Notes: generated by a model from the letters alone, not told the origin. A stretch of 64,000 bases of DNA from Kingdonia uniflora (GCA_014058105.1 JACGCM010002659.1:310001-374000); one strand, 5' to 3'; positions 34,067-46,600 are shown, counted from the first letter of the stretch. Numbers and translations are program-made.

Positions 34067-37000
34067 TCAGTACAAATTGATTGCAACATCTTCATCTGGG
34101 ATGGCAGGTGGCTCAGTGCTCATCGTAAAAGATGGTGTCATTGTCGGACGTGTATTGTCATCGGATGGGATTGACAGAAGCTTACAAGAATGAAGATTGT
34201 GTCCATTTTTTCGATACCTACTACAAAATCTTAGTTTGTTAACAAGACCAGACATTTTTTCCCTTATCTTCCTTTGCATGCGAGGATGACCGGCTCGAAC
34301 TGCTGGAATAGGAGCACGAACACGTGGATCAGTTTTTAAAATTTTTCACTGCTCAATTCCTCTTATAGGAATCCATATAGGTTCATAAACAACCTTGTAT
34401 GTATTATTTCTGTAGTACTCAGAGGCACGTGTAGTTGGATCAACATTAACAAGACCCATAATGCGTACTCTGTGTTCACAAGGTATACCCATCTTTTGCC
34501 ACCAATGACAAGAGCAAGTACCATTTTCAATATTTACAGAATCGGTTCTGCCATAACTAGTCATCTGAAAATGGTGACAGAATGTACGAACCCTGCAGGT
34601 TAGTGAATCTGCAACAAACTTTATACTCTCACAGTAATCCGTAGCCCATGGCGTTAAGCGAGCTTGACTCTTCTCAGCTTCCTCCCTATACGTGTAGGAC
34701 ATTTCCGAACAGATTCTACGCAATTCCTCAATAAACACATGGATAGGGAGATCTCTTACTTTCAAAATAACGTTATTCCAACTCTCGACATGATTTGTGT
34801 AAGCGACTCCGTATATGAAAAAATGGCAAACCATAGAAGTCAAATGCCAAATGAGCGTATACAAATGACAAATGAGATCATACAACTGTAAAAGGAATAA
34901 TAAAATAATAATGAGAAATAATGGCAAAAAAATGACAAATAAGAATGTAAATGGAGTTACAATGACTATTGTTCATATAACAAATGCTAGTTGAGCAATA
35001 CAGAATGACAACGTACGTACCTACTCATTGGAATGTATAGATTAGACCATGTTTCTTTGGGAATACCTAGTATGTATTGGAGACCCACTGGATTTGTATT
35101 CCGGATAATATTCATGTGTTTATCGAAATCAATGTTGGTTAAGGCCTCTGCTGCCATCCTAAATGTGATACTCATGCTTTCGAGGGTAGTTTTAATATTG
35201 TTAGATATGTGGAAGGCGCAAAACATATAGATTGTAAATGGAAACACCTTGGGTACAACATTAATAATTTTGTGGTTTCTCTCAAAGATGATGACGAATC
35301 TAGTGTCATAACCGTGAAAATTATACCCAAACATCTCCAGAAAGTATGTCCAACTTTCGGTGGTCTCCGAGTCTGTTATTAAAAACGCAAGTGGAAAAAT
35401 ATGATTACTTAGGTAAATGGCGATGGCTGTTACTAAAGTCCCGCGATATCTCCCTTTTAAAAAAGTTCTGTCAATCACAACAACTGGTCTCAATAGTTTA
35501 TAAGTTTTTTTGGGGGGGACCAAAACACCAAAAACACCTTGTGAATCTTTTATCCTTGCAACTCGTAGTTTGTATGTCAAATACAAAATTTGGGTCAACC
35601 AACCTCACTTCCACAAAGTAGCTCGTAAGTAGTTGGTATGTGTGCTGAAAGCTGCTTCGCATCTGAAATAATTACGTACATCAAATGAAATTATAGAGTA
35701 GACAAATGATAAATAGTGTTTTACAAATGACTTGTATGACAAGTAAAAATGACAGAGTGTTTTACAAATGACTTGTATGGCAAGTACATATGATAAAAAA
35801 TGATAAACAAGGTTGTACAAATGACTTTTATGGGGGAACAAATGACATATAAAGTGATGATACCTCAGCGTGGGCTTTTTCTTTCCCACGTCAGACAAGA
35901 TTGTATGTTACATCAATATTGTGATGAATTTACATATCATCAATAATTCTGGAAAGTTTGTAGTTTGGGTCTTTTCGTAGTTTTTGCTTGATTATAGAAG
36001 TAACCCATCTACTAGACGCTGCCTTATACGTGTTCTCACCTTCAGTTTCTACTCGGATGCAAGTATACACGGAGCAATAAGTACTTACTCTAAATATGGC
36101 AGAACCGACCAATCTTGTCACATAAATCCACCAAGAGTATTTATGACCTTTGCAGCGTACCACAATTTTATATTCCTTGCTTAAAACGTGTTCGAGATTG
36201 AACTGGTTTACAACTGCATAAGTTCTTATGTGATTCTTGAGTTCAATCCTATCTCGATATAGATCACCAATGTTAAACTCTTTACTAAAGTCATAGGGAT
36301 CCTCCGTGTACGCAGCAGATTTAAACCAAAAATCCAGGTGATCTTTTACCTGTTCGGGTTGTGGCTCAAACCGAAACTCAACTAAACAAATGAGAAATAT
36401 TCAACTTAGCATGATAGAAATTGAATAAGAAATAATAAAACAGAGCACACAAATGACAAATTCTGCAAACTTACCTGAAGTTTCAGTTTGTCCAATGATA
36501 GGTTCGAGTTTAATTAAAAGAGAAACATTAGTTAACATATGTTAATTTGAAGGAGAAACATTAGTTAACACAGGTTCATTTGAGAGATGAATACTTGATT
36601 GAGGAATATAAAGTTCATTTGAGAGGGGAACATTAGTAGGGATAGTTTGAAAATATTTATTTGATTAAGGAACATTAGTTAACACAGGTTCATTTAAGAG
36701 ATAAACATTTGATTGAAGAATACTAGGTTCATTTGAGGGAAGAATATCAATACGGATAGTTTCGAAAGAATCATTTTCATTATCCACAAAAGGTCTAAAC
36801 ATGCGCGGATCAAGCCCTCTACCATTTGTTCAGGGTAACCCCTGCATTCAGGTTCAGGATCAGGAAATAAGTTATGCCACAAAGGACCCCCCGCTTTGGT
36901 GGTGGGCAAGCCTCTAACTGAACCAGTATCTTTGGTGGTGGATAACCCCTTACCCGAAGAATCGAAATCATAAATAAAGTTCTGGGAGTTATGGGAAGGT

Positions 37001-37314
37001 ACCCTAAGGTCATTAACAATCCATATGTGAAAGGGTATGCTGGGATTGGTTTTATGCATATTAATCATTACGGTAAAGTCCTGGACTGATGAAATTGTGC
37101 ATGCACAACCATGGACGAAGTTGTACAGCTTACAGTCCTCACGCCGGATTTCGGTTGTTTCTTCAAGGAGTGTAACAAAATCTTCGTATGACGAGTGCGC
37201 TCTTAGTGAGGTAAGTTTTGTACTTCCTCCAACATAAGTAACGATTGATCCGATCTTTGGACGTATGATATCCCCACCAAAATGAACAATGGTATAAAAC
37301 TGAATTCCATTCAT
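34067..37314 (-). pseudogene. mudrA-like (MULE) transposase gene, decayed
   Basis: Minus-strand segments in order: 37314-36694, N-terminal region with a PB1-like start (IVHFGGDIIRPK, then SYEDFVTLLEE); 36384-35930, the Mutator DNA-binding/zinc region (DLYRDRIELKNHIRTYAVVN, RCKGHKYSWWIY, FRVSTYCSVYTC, WVTSIIKQKLRKDPNYKLSR); 35598-34987, the MULE catalytic domain (VVIDRTFLKGRYRGTLVTAI, IFPLAFLITDSETTESW, FCAFHISNNIK); 34927-34346, a SWIM finger CSCHWWQKMGIPCEH; 34279-34067, a final knuckle FCSRYRKNGHNLHSC whose second Cys is Tyr. The second catalytic Asp seems changed (IIFERN where ISDRH is usual). Segments are separated by intron-like DNA containing ACAAATGA repeats. It encodes the transposase of the surrounding block and looks inactive. 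Confidence 0.8.
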
Positions 37315-38110
37315 CCCTGAAACAAATAATATAAATAAACAATTCTGGTGACAAAGTACTAAAAAACAAATGAGAAAAATGATATAAAACTGAACTTCAG
37401 CAATCCCTCAAACAAATGATAGGAATACCGAAATAAATGATATCAATGAACAATTTCAGTGATATAGTAGCATAAGACAAATGATTAAAGAGTCGAAGAA
37501 AAATGATTATGTACAAATTGTATCATCTTGTATAACATCTTTTTTTTAAGATAAATGGGGCAAATCGTGATACGGATACACAGTTAGAGATGATGGATAC
37601 AAAGTTAGAAATGATATTTACTGAAATGATTATTTTAACGGTCGGAGAGAAGGATAACAACGGTATTTGGCAACGAGAATAACATATGATAGCAGCGATC
37701 TTTTCCTCCCAATGACCTCTGTGTGAGGACTTTAGCGAATGCAGAACGATAGTTAAAAGACTTGGCACATGAATAAGACAAACAGTACATCGAGAAGAAT
37801 CTACTTTGAGTTTTGTAGAAGCTTTGTTGTCGAAAAAGAAGAATAATAAGCTTTGATTTTTAAGGTTGGTAGTGTATCTAGGGGAATCTTCCCTCTTATT
37901 ACTGTTCTGATTACTGTAGCAGATTAGACTACTCAACCACTTCACTGGGATAGTTTCTCATTTTTTTCTGCATTATTTATCATTTGTTATGCGAGAATTT
38001 TAGCATTTGATATGTAAATCTTTGCAATTGTTTTGGTATAGCTTTGTCATTTGTTGAGTAATCTGTTGGAGTTGGTAAATTTATTACTGTAGCAGATCAG
38101 ACTACCCATT
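34860..38110. repeat. ACAAATGA-motif tracts in and around the transposase gene
   Basis: Tracts occur at 34860-35010, 35680-35860, 36390-36480, 37360-37480 and, as the reverse complement TCATTTGT, at 37965-38070 next to the right inverted repeat. Within the gene they occupy the gaps between conserved coding segments, i.e. presumptive introns. Confidence 0.75.
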
Positions 38111-38259
38111 AATATTTAATGTTTGAGAATCGGGTGGTAGCTAGGGGTAGTAGGTGAGATCATTATAGATTTGTTAATTTTAGTATCGATTTTGGAAGAG
38201 GCTTGTCAGAGTATCGATTTTGCAAAGATGACAAAAACTAGTATTTATTCTCATAATTT

Positions 38260-38835
38260 ATGTATTCTAAATGCGAATTGTTACTAAAAGAGTTTTATTT
38301 ATTTTTACTGATTATGAACACTTATTCTAAATACGGATTGTTGAATCTTAATTTATAGTAAGAAAGTGGAACAACAATCATGTGAGGGAAGAGGCTTTGA
38401 GTAAGAGCGGGAACAAGTTGATGTGAGGGAGGAGGAGACGGCATTGGGAAGAAGAAGATAAGATGAGAGACCGACGATGGAACAAATACATTCCCAATAC
38501 ATATTAATTTGTGACAAGAGACCGACAATGGACATATTAATTTGTGACATCTTTTGTTTTTTATACTGCCTATAGTCGATGTTAGTACACTCTACAATCT
38601 AAATTTCTAGGCTTTAGCAATGCGTCAGTGCATATGGTTAGTTATCGAGTTTGTCAGGAAGCTTCGAGTTGCTTTCACAATCTTGGAATTTGTCTAAGAG
38701 TTGGACAAAACACGCATATAAGAACCAACTTAGATATTTTTCGCACATTTCTAACACCTACATTGGGATAACCTATGGTACCATGTAGAAATAAGAATGC
38801 ATACACAACTACATCGTGTGCACATTTTATTTTTC
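38260..38835. other. Flank between the Mutator block and the AWPM-19 gene
   Basis: Near 38262 and 38325 a short segment (TATTCTAAATGCGAATTG and TATTCTAAATACGGATTG) occurs twice. A partial duplication (GAGACCGACRATGGA with CATATTAATTTGTGACA) lies at 38468-38550. Positions nearer 38835 are probably the AWPM-19 3' UTR. No gene is visible. Confidence 0.5.
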
Positions 38836-39620
38836 TCAAACAACGGCCGGAGTGCTCGTGGTCTGAGGAACATCACCCATGCCCCCGTATGCTCTTCCAT
38901 GACTCCCGTATATCGGTCCAAATCTATTGGAATGTAACAACAATGCCAAATATATTAGCTGTGTCAATGTTGATATCATTATAAACGCCTCCAATGTTTG
39001 CTGCATAACACAAACACATATCATGAGATTAGCATAATTAATCTACAAATCAATGTGAAAATAACCTTATGATTAAAGTCATTTGGTATGGCTCTTACCA
39101 AACGTCTCCCTCTATGCCCACCCATGCTTATCTCTTTGCATGCAAGCCTGTAAAATCCCAACCAAAATATTAAAAATAATTACATAGTGATGTGCATATT
39201 GGATGCCCTACACCTAGTCCAAGCCCAAAACATACCCAAAAGCAAGAACAGTGATGGCCCATGATAAAATTGCAGGAGAAGTAGCAATGGCTAGGGTTTC
39301 ACTTCTCCAATATCTCATATGCATGAAACCAGCTAAAACGGAGCACGCACCGCTAACTCCGGCGATCAAAGAAAATACCAACATATGACTTGTTGCTGCA
39401 TTCCCACCCAAATCTACACCAAAAACACATACAAACACACATAAAAAGGTCATGACACTAAAAAAATTACCAAAAAATAACACTTACGATGATGGTGTTC
39501 TTCTCCATCAATGTACTTATCAATAGACCACCCTGCAACCCCTAACACAATTAGGTAAACTACAAAGTTTACTATCAACAGTGGCCCCAACATCCTTCTC
39601 CCAGCACTGCCAAAGGCCAT
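38836..39620 (-). CDS. AWPM-19-like membrane protein (PM19L family)
   Basis: Four exons (39488-39620, 39236-39413, 39099-39147, 38836-39000) give a complete 174-aa protein with consistent phases and a TGA stop. It has four hydrophobic segments, about residues 10-32, 55-74, 86-107 and 126-143, and the family signatures GNAAT (near 48-52), the Leu-Ala-Cys-Lys-Glu-Ile-Ser stretch after TM3 (105-111) and TLEAF (122-126). AWPM-19 proteins are plasma-membrane proteins induced by ABA and during seed maturation; in rice one has been linked to ABA transport. The region after TM1 is short (IDGEEHHHLGGNAA) compared with many members that have a longer loop. The C-terminus is Gly/Ser/Pro-rich. The gene is intact and divergent from the lipase gene. 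Confidence 0.92.
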
Positions 39621-39735
39621 TAGAGAAACCTAAAGAGTGAGAGAGAGACTTAAGGTGAAGATGGTGAGAGAGTGAAACTGAGAGGGGGGAGCTAGATGAA
39701 GTAAGCACCTTAATGTGGTGGAATGCATGTTATTT

Positions 39736-39796
39736 ACGTGGAGAGTTGTTGGTGCATGCATGTTACAAGTGTTGGGGTGACTCATTTTTAACGTGG
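39736..39796 (-). promoter_or_regulatory. ABRE-like and RY elements upstream of AWPM-19
   Basis: Upstream of the ATG (39620) the region has two ACGTGG cores (39736-39741 and 39791-39796) and a perfect RY element CATGCATG at 39755-39762, with another TGCATG at 39724-39729. ACGTG cores bind ABI5-type bZIP factors, and CATGCATG binds ABI3/FUS3/LEC2 B3 factors. Their clustering within 180 bp suits the ABA- and seed-related expression known for the family; binding here is inferred. Confidence 0.55.
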
Positions 39797-40654
39797 AAGG
39801 GCCATGATAAAGTGGTGCCTATAAGAAGTATTGATTTGGTGTGAGTGAGACCATGGTAACTTAGATATGGGTCGAAAAGGTCGGACACCGTTTGAATTGG
39901 ATCGTGTCAACCGGAAAATTGTGAATACCGTGAATTTAAAGTCGAACGGAGTTTATATGATCATAAAAGTTTGTAAATTCAATATTATAGGCAGGAAATG
40001 AAGGATTTTATTGGTCTAGATGTTTTTTGTCATAGGCCAAATTTCGTATGGACAGATAGATAAACGAATGTAATAAAACACTAGTATTGAGTAACTAATA
40101 GTTATTTAATATTTGAGTTAAATAGAGAGCCCGTAACAAATAGCCCAAAACACTTAATTTTCTAGGAACTTTATAATTAGTGTACTTATCTATTTTAGTC
40201 AACTCGATTATGTTTGCCATGTCACAATAAAAAAAACTAGTGTTTCATGTGCTATTTTTCATGACGAATCAAACAATAGATTAATCTGGCCAGATTGTCA
40301 ATTCCTGATTAAATCCTTCAGGGTCCATGCAATAACACGTAAACCACAAAAACTGTACAAGCCGGTAGCACAAGCAAGACCGAGGGCTCATACCAACCTC
40401 AAACCCCACCAATAATGAGATTATAGTAGGTGGTTAGTACCAATACCAAACAATGGAATTTGGTAATTGTGAAAAGTGGATTTTGCCGTTTTCACCAAAT
40501 ACATATATGTTGCTTTCACACGTATAACATGGACAATGAGTAAAACGTTGATTTTATTTTTCTACCAACAAAACCAATCAAGTTTCCTCATCTGATTATA
40601 TATTATTTGTCACCACTCCAAACAATATCTCTCTCTGCAATCAATCGATCGAAG
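39797..40654. other. Shared upstream region of the divergent AWPM-19 and lipase genes
   Basis: The two ATGs are 1034 bp apart. Apart from the AWPM-19 motif cluster and the lipase TATA/CCAAT motifs I see no transposon or coding sequence in it. It may act as a bidirectional promoter. Confidence 0.5.
40573..40603 (+). promoter_or_regulatory. CCAAT and TATA motifs of the lipase gene
   Basis: TATATAT at 40597-40603 lies 52 bp before the ATG at 40655, with CCAAT near 40574. The implied 5' UTR is short (roughly 25 nt). The motif match is simple and AT-rich context makes chance possible. Confidence 0.45.
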
Positions 40655-43600
40655 ATGCAGCGATTCGTCGACAACGTACTCGCTGTCATCAAAGAGTAAC
40701 TCTCTCTCTCTCTCTCTCTCTCGCTGTTATTGAATTACGTGACTTGAGATGCCTAATTGGTTTTCCTCATCGTCAAATTGTGGATTCTTTCTGAGAGTTT
40801 TGATTTCTAAACTGCCAATTTATTCAGGGTTTCTATTGTTGTTTGTGATGGAATTACGAGTTCCCATATGTTTAGATTAACTAAAATAGTTATATGAAGT
40901 AGTTATAGTGTAAGTTAGGTCTAGATTGAGTTATTTTGATGAAAGGTTGGAATTTGTTTAAAGTATTTTGCTGTAATAAATGTAATAACTTAGGCCCTTA
41001 AGATTTGTTTTGAGGATTACGAAATGAAGTTAGAGGTTTACTGGGAGGGGAGGAATACCAATTATGCCATTTTTATTATTATTAATTAGGGGGTTAGGTT
41101 TAGATGTCGCAAGAGTTATTTCCCAGCTAGGATAACATTAAACTAATTGGAGTGCGTTTTTTTCTTCTTCTGAGGGAGGGATATTTCTCTTGGAGTAATT
41201 ACAGTTTATTTGGTCGTAATCTTGTGAAACAAGTTTGGGTTTATATTTGTCGACTACGGCATTTCACCTGTAGATTATGTTAAGAGAATTTACCGCGGAA
41301 AGTGGTAAAGTCTATCTTGTGCTTATTTGGTAATGTCTTGTTGAAAATTCTTCCCCCATTCTTGCATTATGCTTTATGCTAGCAAGAGCCTTTTCAACAT
41401 CGGTGGTAATATTACAAATTAAGTTAATAAGATTTTTATGAAATTATGAGAGCCTCACATCGAACAAGAACAATTTACTTACTAGTGAAGTGACATTGTG
41501 TGCATCTTCCCTTTATGCCATTTTCTTATATGAAATAAAATAAATGCAATGATCATAATTATCTATTATATGCATGGCTTCATTAAATAAAGAAATAAGA
41601 AACCATATTATTTTGTTGAAAGTTTGGAGCACTATTAGTAGGAAAATTTAAATAAAATGAACTTGAAACATGACAACAATATGAGATATTTGTTGGTGAA
41701 AGCGTATAAAACATGCATTTATTCAAGAATTGGACCCATAAAGAAGCCATAATCATATTGGCACATCTCGATATTCAATCGAAATGGCGTTGATATCGTT
41801 ACAGAATCACAAAATATTCGTAATTAAAGTTTCAGTTGCATAAAACTACAAAACCTGTTGATGCAATTATCTTTAAAATGCATAAATCTCCTTCCAAAAT
41901 AAATAAATAATTCACAGTCATCATAAACTCCTGATTTTTATGATAAACCAAGATCAAAAAACTAATAATTAATCTTTGATTCTAATAACTTTGAGAGAAA
42001 GAGAGAAGGAGAGCCTTAAATTCAAATGTATGAATGGTTAGGGAGTCGTCAAACTATAAAAAATAGAGTAAAGCAAAGGATTGTGAGATGAAACCGCAAA
42101 GATGTGAAACTTAGATATTCAGTTCTTCTTCAGGGTTGGCGAGAGATGAGAGAAAAAATTATTTCGTAAAGATGACAAAAGTGTTTGGCGAGACTTTTAT
42201 AGGAGACATGGGAAGAGTTGCGATTGAAACCAAGAGTTGTCATTGAAAGGGTATCATTAACAGACACAATTGTTTTAGAAACCAAACAAAATCTGATGTG
42301 GCAATAGGTTAGAGACGTTTGAGAGATATGAGGGGATATGTGCCCATTGGGGAGTTGGTGCCCATCTAAATATAGAGGGTATATCAGTAAAAAACCTTTA
42401 GTTTAAAATAGGTTGCTAGGCCCGCAAAAAGAGTTGTGATCAAAGACTTGCACCTCTTAATAAGTAACACGCGCCACTTTTTGATAGGTTAGAGGGACCG
42501 CCAAAAAAAAGGACCACGAACACTATAAGGGTCATTCCCTTAATAATATAGACACGTTTTTTTTAAAGAATATTGGCAAATACTTTGAGAAAGGTGACCA
42601 AAAGGGAAGAAAATTACGAACTGGGAGAGAGATAACCTTTAGAGACTCAAACTGCCAGATAGGACCCTGTTTCATGCTAAGCCCGAAGACCTTTAGAAGA
42701 ACATTGGGTGTGGACAGAAAAAGTTTCTCTTGATATTGAAAATCGATTAACGGTTTTAGGGAGAGGATTTCATCCTAGAAAGTCGTTTTGGAAAGTTGCT
42801 TAAAAGAGACATAACTTTTGGTTTTTAGGCGGAAAGAGAAATAACATCTTTAGAGAATAGAATTGCTGTTTTACAACCGAGAGATTTTAGGTGTTAAAAG
42901 TAATTGTCGAGAAAATAATGAAGAATCGCAACTGTTGAGAGAGGGACAGTCCGAGTACACGTGTCACATTTAGATAGGTTGGAGAAACCGCCAAAATAAG
43001 GGATCGCGAGCCGTGAACACTATAAGGGCAATCGGCTTAATAGTATAGATAGATAGATAGATAGATAGATAAGGGAGGAATACAGGGTCGACGAAATGTG
43101 GATCTTGCACTTCTAACGCACTTGGCGGACTTATAGATAATAGGGCATTGGATAGACATTATATGGATGATCATTGATGGCATATTTTAGTCTTCTTATG
43201 CTGACCTTCCGTTCTTTCACGCGCATGAAAACATAACCAGAGTATATGAAATCATGAGCAATGTGGAGATAGCAAGTTTATGGGGAAGAGAGTCGTCCTG
43301 TAGAGTTCAAGAGAGAAAAAAAAAAACCACTCTTTCTGTGGGAGCATGACCGGAACAAAAGTATTAAAGCACCTATGAGGTTTTCTTTCCTTTCAGAGGA
43401 TATTGCTAAGGTTTTAGAGTTCATCGACTTAGTGGTTGTTAGACTTGATCGACTAAAACAACTCACGGTTTGTTGAATTCCACGTACCTAGATTATCGAG
43501 AAACCTTAAATCCAGTCGTGACGTTGAACTTAATTTACTTCCTGCATTTCTTGCTGCAATTATGTCCTTCACCAGCTCAGCAATCATCACATCTAAAAAT

Positions 43601-46600
43601 CTATGGACAATCGAATTTCTTAAGAAACCGTTGTACAACCTCAAACTATCACGCATTACATGATTCACATGATTAACAGCTGAGATGATTGAATTGTTGG
43701 TATTAACTGTTAAGAGTGTCCAGCGTTCGTGTGACTTAATGTGAAAATCACAACTCTTCTTGTTTATCCGGACATCATCAAGTGATGATGTAGATGCGAG
43801 TCAGTCTTTAAAGGCACATCTTAGCAAAAACAAAGGAATTGGTGGTCTTGGTTCTCCCAGATGCGCTTTCAGCAGTGAATTAGCTAGATATTTGTCTGAT
43901 GTTTGTACTTTGCGTGAAGGGGGCAACTTCGATCACATTTGGCTGACAACTCGATTGAGTAGAGTCGTCTGTTATGTTTAAAGGGGACCGTCTGGTGTTG
44001 TTAGTTTGTTTCAGTGCTTGCTTGGATGATTCTTTTGTCTCCACTGATATTACATATGTGATGATTGGGTCTATCACTTTCTGCACTTTCTGCATATATA
44101 TCTTGATACTGCTAACCCAGATTACGCACTGTTCGATGGATGCTTGAACATTGAACATCTATACTATAACCTTGTTCACATGTCGAAGCATGGATGGCTA
44201 GACCGTTTTGGTGGGTTTCTTAATTCAATGTATGAAACTTGTGTCATCCACAGTATATAGTTGTGAATCACATCCTCTAAAGCAAATAAGAGTGAAACAA
44301 AACATCTAGAGGTTTTATAGTCTACACATAGTGAACGTGTGATAATACGAAGCAGCTGTATACACTAACAGACACTACTGGTAAAGTTTTCTTTATGGCC
44401 TCTCAGGGCATGTTTAGAATCAACTCTCCAGCATTAAGGTGAGCTTTAGCATTATTAGATCTTTTATAATGTCTTATTATGCGTGCTTCGTAACATGGCT
44501 TGCCTATTTTAGAAGTCGGATCCATTATGCATTTGTCTCTTTGTGCACCCTTTATAACGTGGCTTGTCTGCTTCAGGTATCAAGTCCGTTGTGGTCCACT
44601 ATGTATGTTATGGACTCAATGACTCTTCTCCTTTTTAGTATCCACTTAAAGGACATATTACTTTTACAATGTTTTCATTCCTTCTCTAATTAGCCGAATA
44701 CGTAATACCTGGCGTTAAGTGATTGTTACTCTTTGCAGGTCAGTGAAGACATTTACCTATGAATCCATTAACAATGTTGTAAGGCTAATAAATGGAGTAT
44801 CTGCTCTTTTGCTGGCAGTATTGCCAGGGAAGGCTACTATTCTTGAAGGTATGCATGGATGGGAGCTCAGGCCAACTTTTCGTGGACCTCGACTTCCACG
44901 GTGGATGGAAAAGTAAGTCTCTGTGCCAAACAGATAATTTCACGGAATTTTATATTTTTGTCATGACTAAGTAGCATTTATCAAAAGTTATTTTCCTGTA
45001 CGCATGAAGTGCTCAGCGTAGTTGCTGGAGGCTTATAACTAAGGTGAAACTGCAAACTGCAAAAAGTTATATTAAATCCCTGTGCCACCCCCCATTCTTG
45101 CTGTCTTTGTAGATATAGGAAGCATCTTACCAATGTTATTCAAACTGCAAAAAGTTATATCTATTTGTTTAAGTTCCATAGTCGTAGATTGGTAAAAAGA
45201 ATAAGTTAATATAATTTTTCTATTGATAGTAGATGAATATTATTAGAACTTCTTAGAGCATCCACAGCAGAATAGCTCGCACTAACTTTAGCTAGAAAAC
45301 GGCTTAAACAGACTTTATCAGCAAAAAAAACCCAACATTTATCGCTAAAGATGCGCTATCTTTCATGTTCTATCACTATATGTATCACTATATGTAGGCT
45401 ATATGTAGCGACTCACTATTACTTCCTCTCTCCTTGTGTGTCTAACCATAATACAAACGTAGCATATTAAGATTAATTCAACAGATTCTCTGTCATCTGT
45501 ATCTCTTTGAGTGGGACCCATGACTAGTATAGTTAGCGAGACTGCTAATTTTTTTTCACTCTTTTGGATCGCTGCACCTCATAAAACTGCTGAAGTGGAA
45601 ATTTGAATTTGCTTGTATGCTATTAGATCCTTAGACAACTGCACATTTGTTTTTATGATTTTTTTAAGGCAAAAAGAAAAGCATTGCATTAATAATAAAA
45701 GGGGATATAAAACAGATGCTCTAAGGCCCAAGCCAAAAGTAATAAAGGAATAAGGAGGTATCACCTGGTGAACTACACATACTTATCTAGGGAAATTGCC
45801 AAACAGCCATGAGCCAGAGCACAAGAAATTATAAACCCCAATACCGCTTCTAACAATTTCCTGAGGGGCTCTCAACTCAATTTGAAGTTGCTCAAATTAT
45901 ACAAGTTCTTATAAAAAAATAATATAGCAAGAAAATGAGGGGAAGCATCCCAAGAAGAAATGGCAGAAGCAATGAAGATGTGCATTTTTTTAATTTTTTT
46001 GTGATAGGCAATACTAAGTTTAGCCCCACTTTTTGTCATGTGCAACTTCTATCCTAGCGAGTTGTTGATTTAGGAAGAAGTAGGTTGGGTTGTTAGAGTT
46101 GACCAGATATGTTTGTGGCCATATTGATTTTTATTATTATTATCATACTGTTATAAATGTTTATATGAGGTAGAGTGCTTCTTTTTAACGTGCTGGGTAC
46201 TAGTGCTGCTTTCCTTTCCTTTTTGGTCTCATTTATGGCTTTAATCAAGTGGGGCAAAGCTTGATGCTGATTTTGTAAGTTCTAAATCAATGTTTTGGGG
46301 ATCTCGGCGATCAACCTCAGATTCTTGGAATCACTTTCTATAGATTTCATCTTCACTCATTTCATATACAATGCCGTACTTATGGATCATCTGCAACTTC
46401 TATGAAGACGCATCTTTCACAGATGTGGCTATCATGTATTCTGGTCCTCAATTACGTGTCTTATATCGAGTCTTCACCAGAGAGACGGAAAGCAACATTT
46501 GCTTGATCTATTGTAGTTATTGATTGATGTTGTGAATCTTTATTTTTTGCTGACATTGTACCTGTACCTTACTTCTACTCTAAGGGTTTTCAAGCTAGAG

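Larger units (their letters stand above)
23739..38259 (-). mobile_element. Large Mutator-type transposon block with cargo ORFs, bounded by 44-bp inverted repeats
   Basis: Positions 23739-23782 and 38216-38259 are perfect 44-bp reverse complements, with weaker similarity continuing inward (shared TATCGATTTTG near 23808-23822 and 38190-38204). Between them lie a mudrA-like transposase gene (34067-37314, minus), a GRF-finger ORF, two coiled-coil ORFs, a Gly/Pro-tailed pseudogene and many copies of an ACAAATGA-type motif. A Copia element (about 23838-28680) sits next to the left end and has either inserted there or replaced part of it. I did not find a clean 9-bp target duplication, so the exact ends remain open. 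Confidence 0.6.
40696..44738 (+). other. Lipase intron 1: repeats and a possible hAT fragment
   Basis: The 4-kb intron opens with (CT)n at 40700-40722. The stretch 42000-43075 contains two related segments (42485-42552 and 42973-43050) sharing GAGRRACCGCCAAAA and ACTATAAGGG, ending in TTAATARTATAGA; the second runs into (GATA)n at 43045-43072. They look like 3' ends of two copies of one non-coding transposon, but I cannot name the family. Confidence 0.5.

Noticed and set aside
39520..39708. 62-codon ORF starting MLTSSSSPL
   Set aside because: Overlaps AWPM-19 exon 1 and its leader in another frame; the AWPM-19 frame fits the family.
40700..40722. (CT)n tract as a promoter initiator
   Set aside because: It lies after the first exon, just inside intron 1; TATA and leader are upstream. 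It may still affect splicing.
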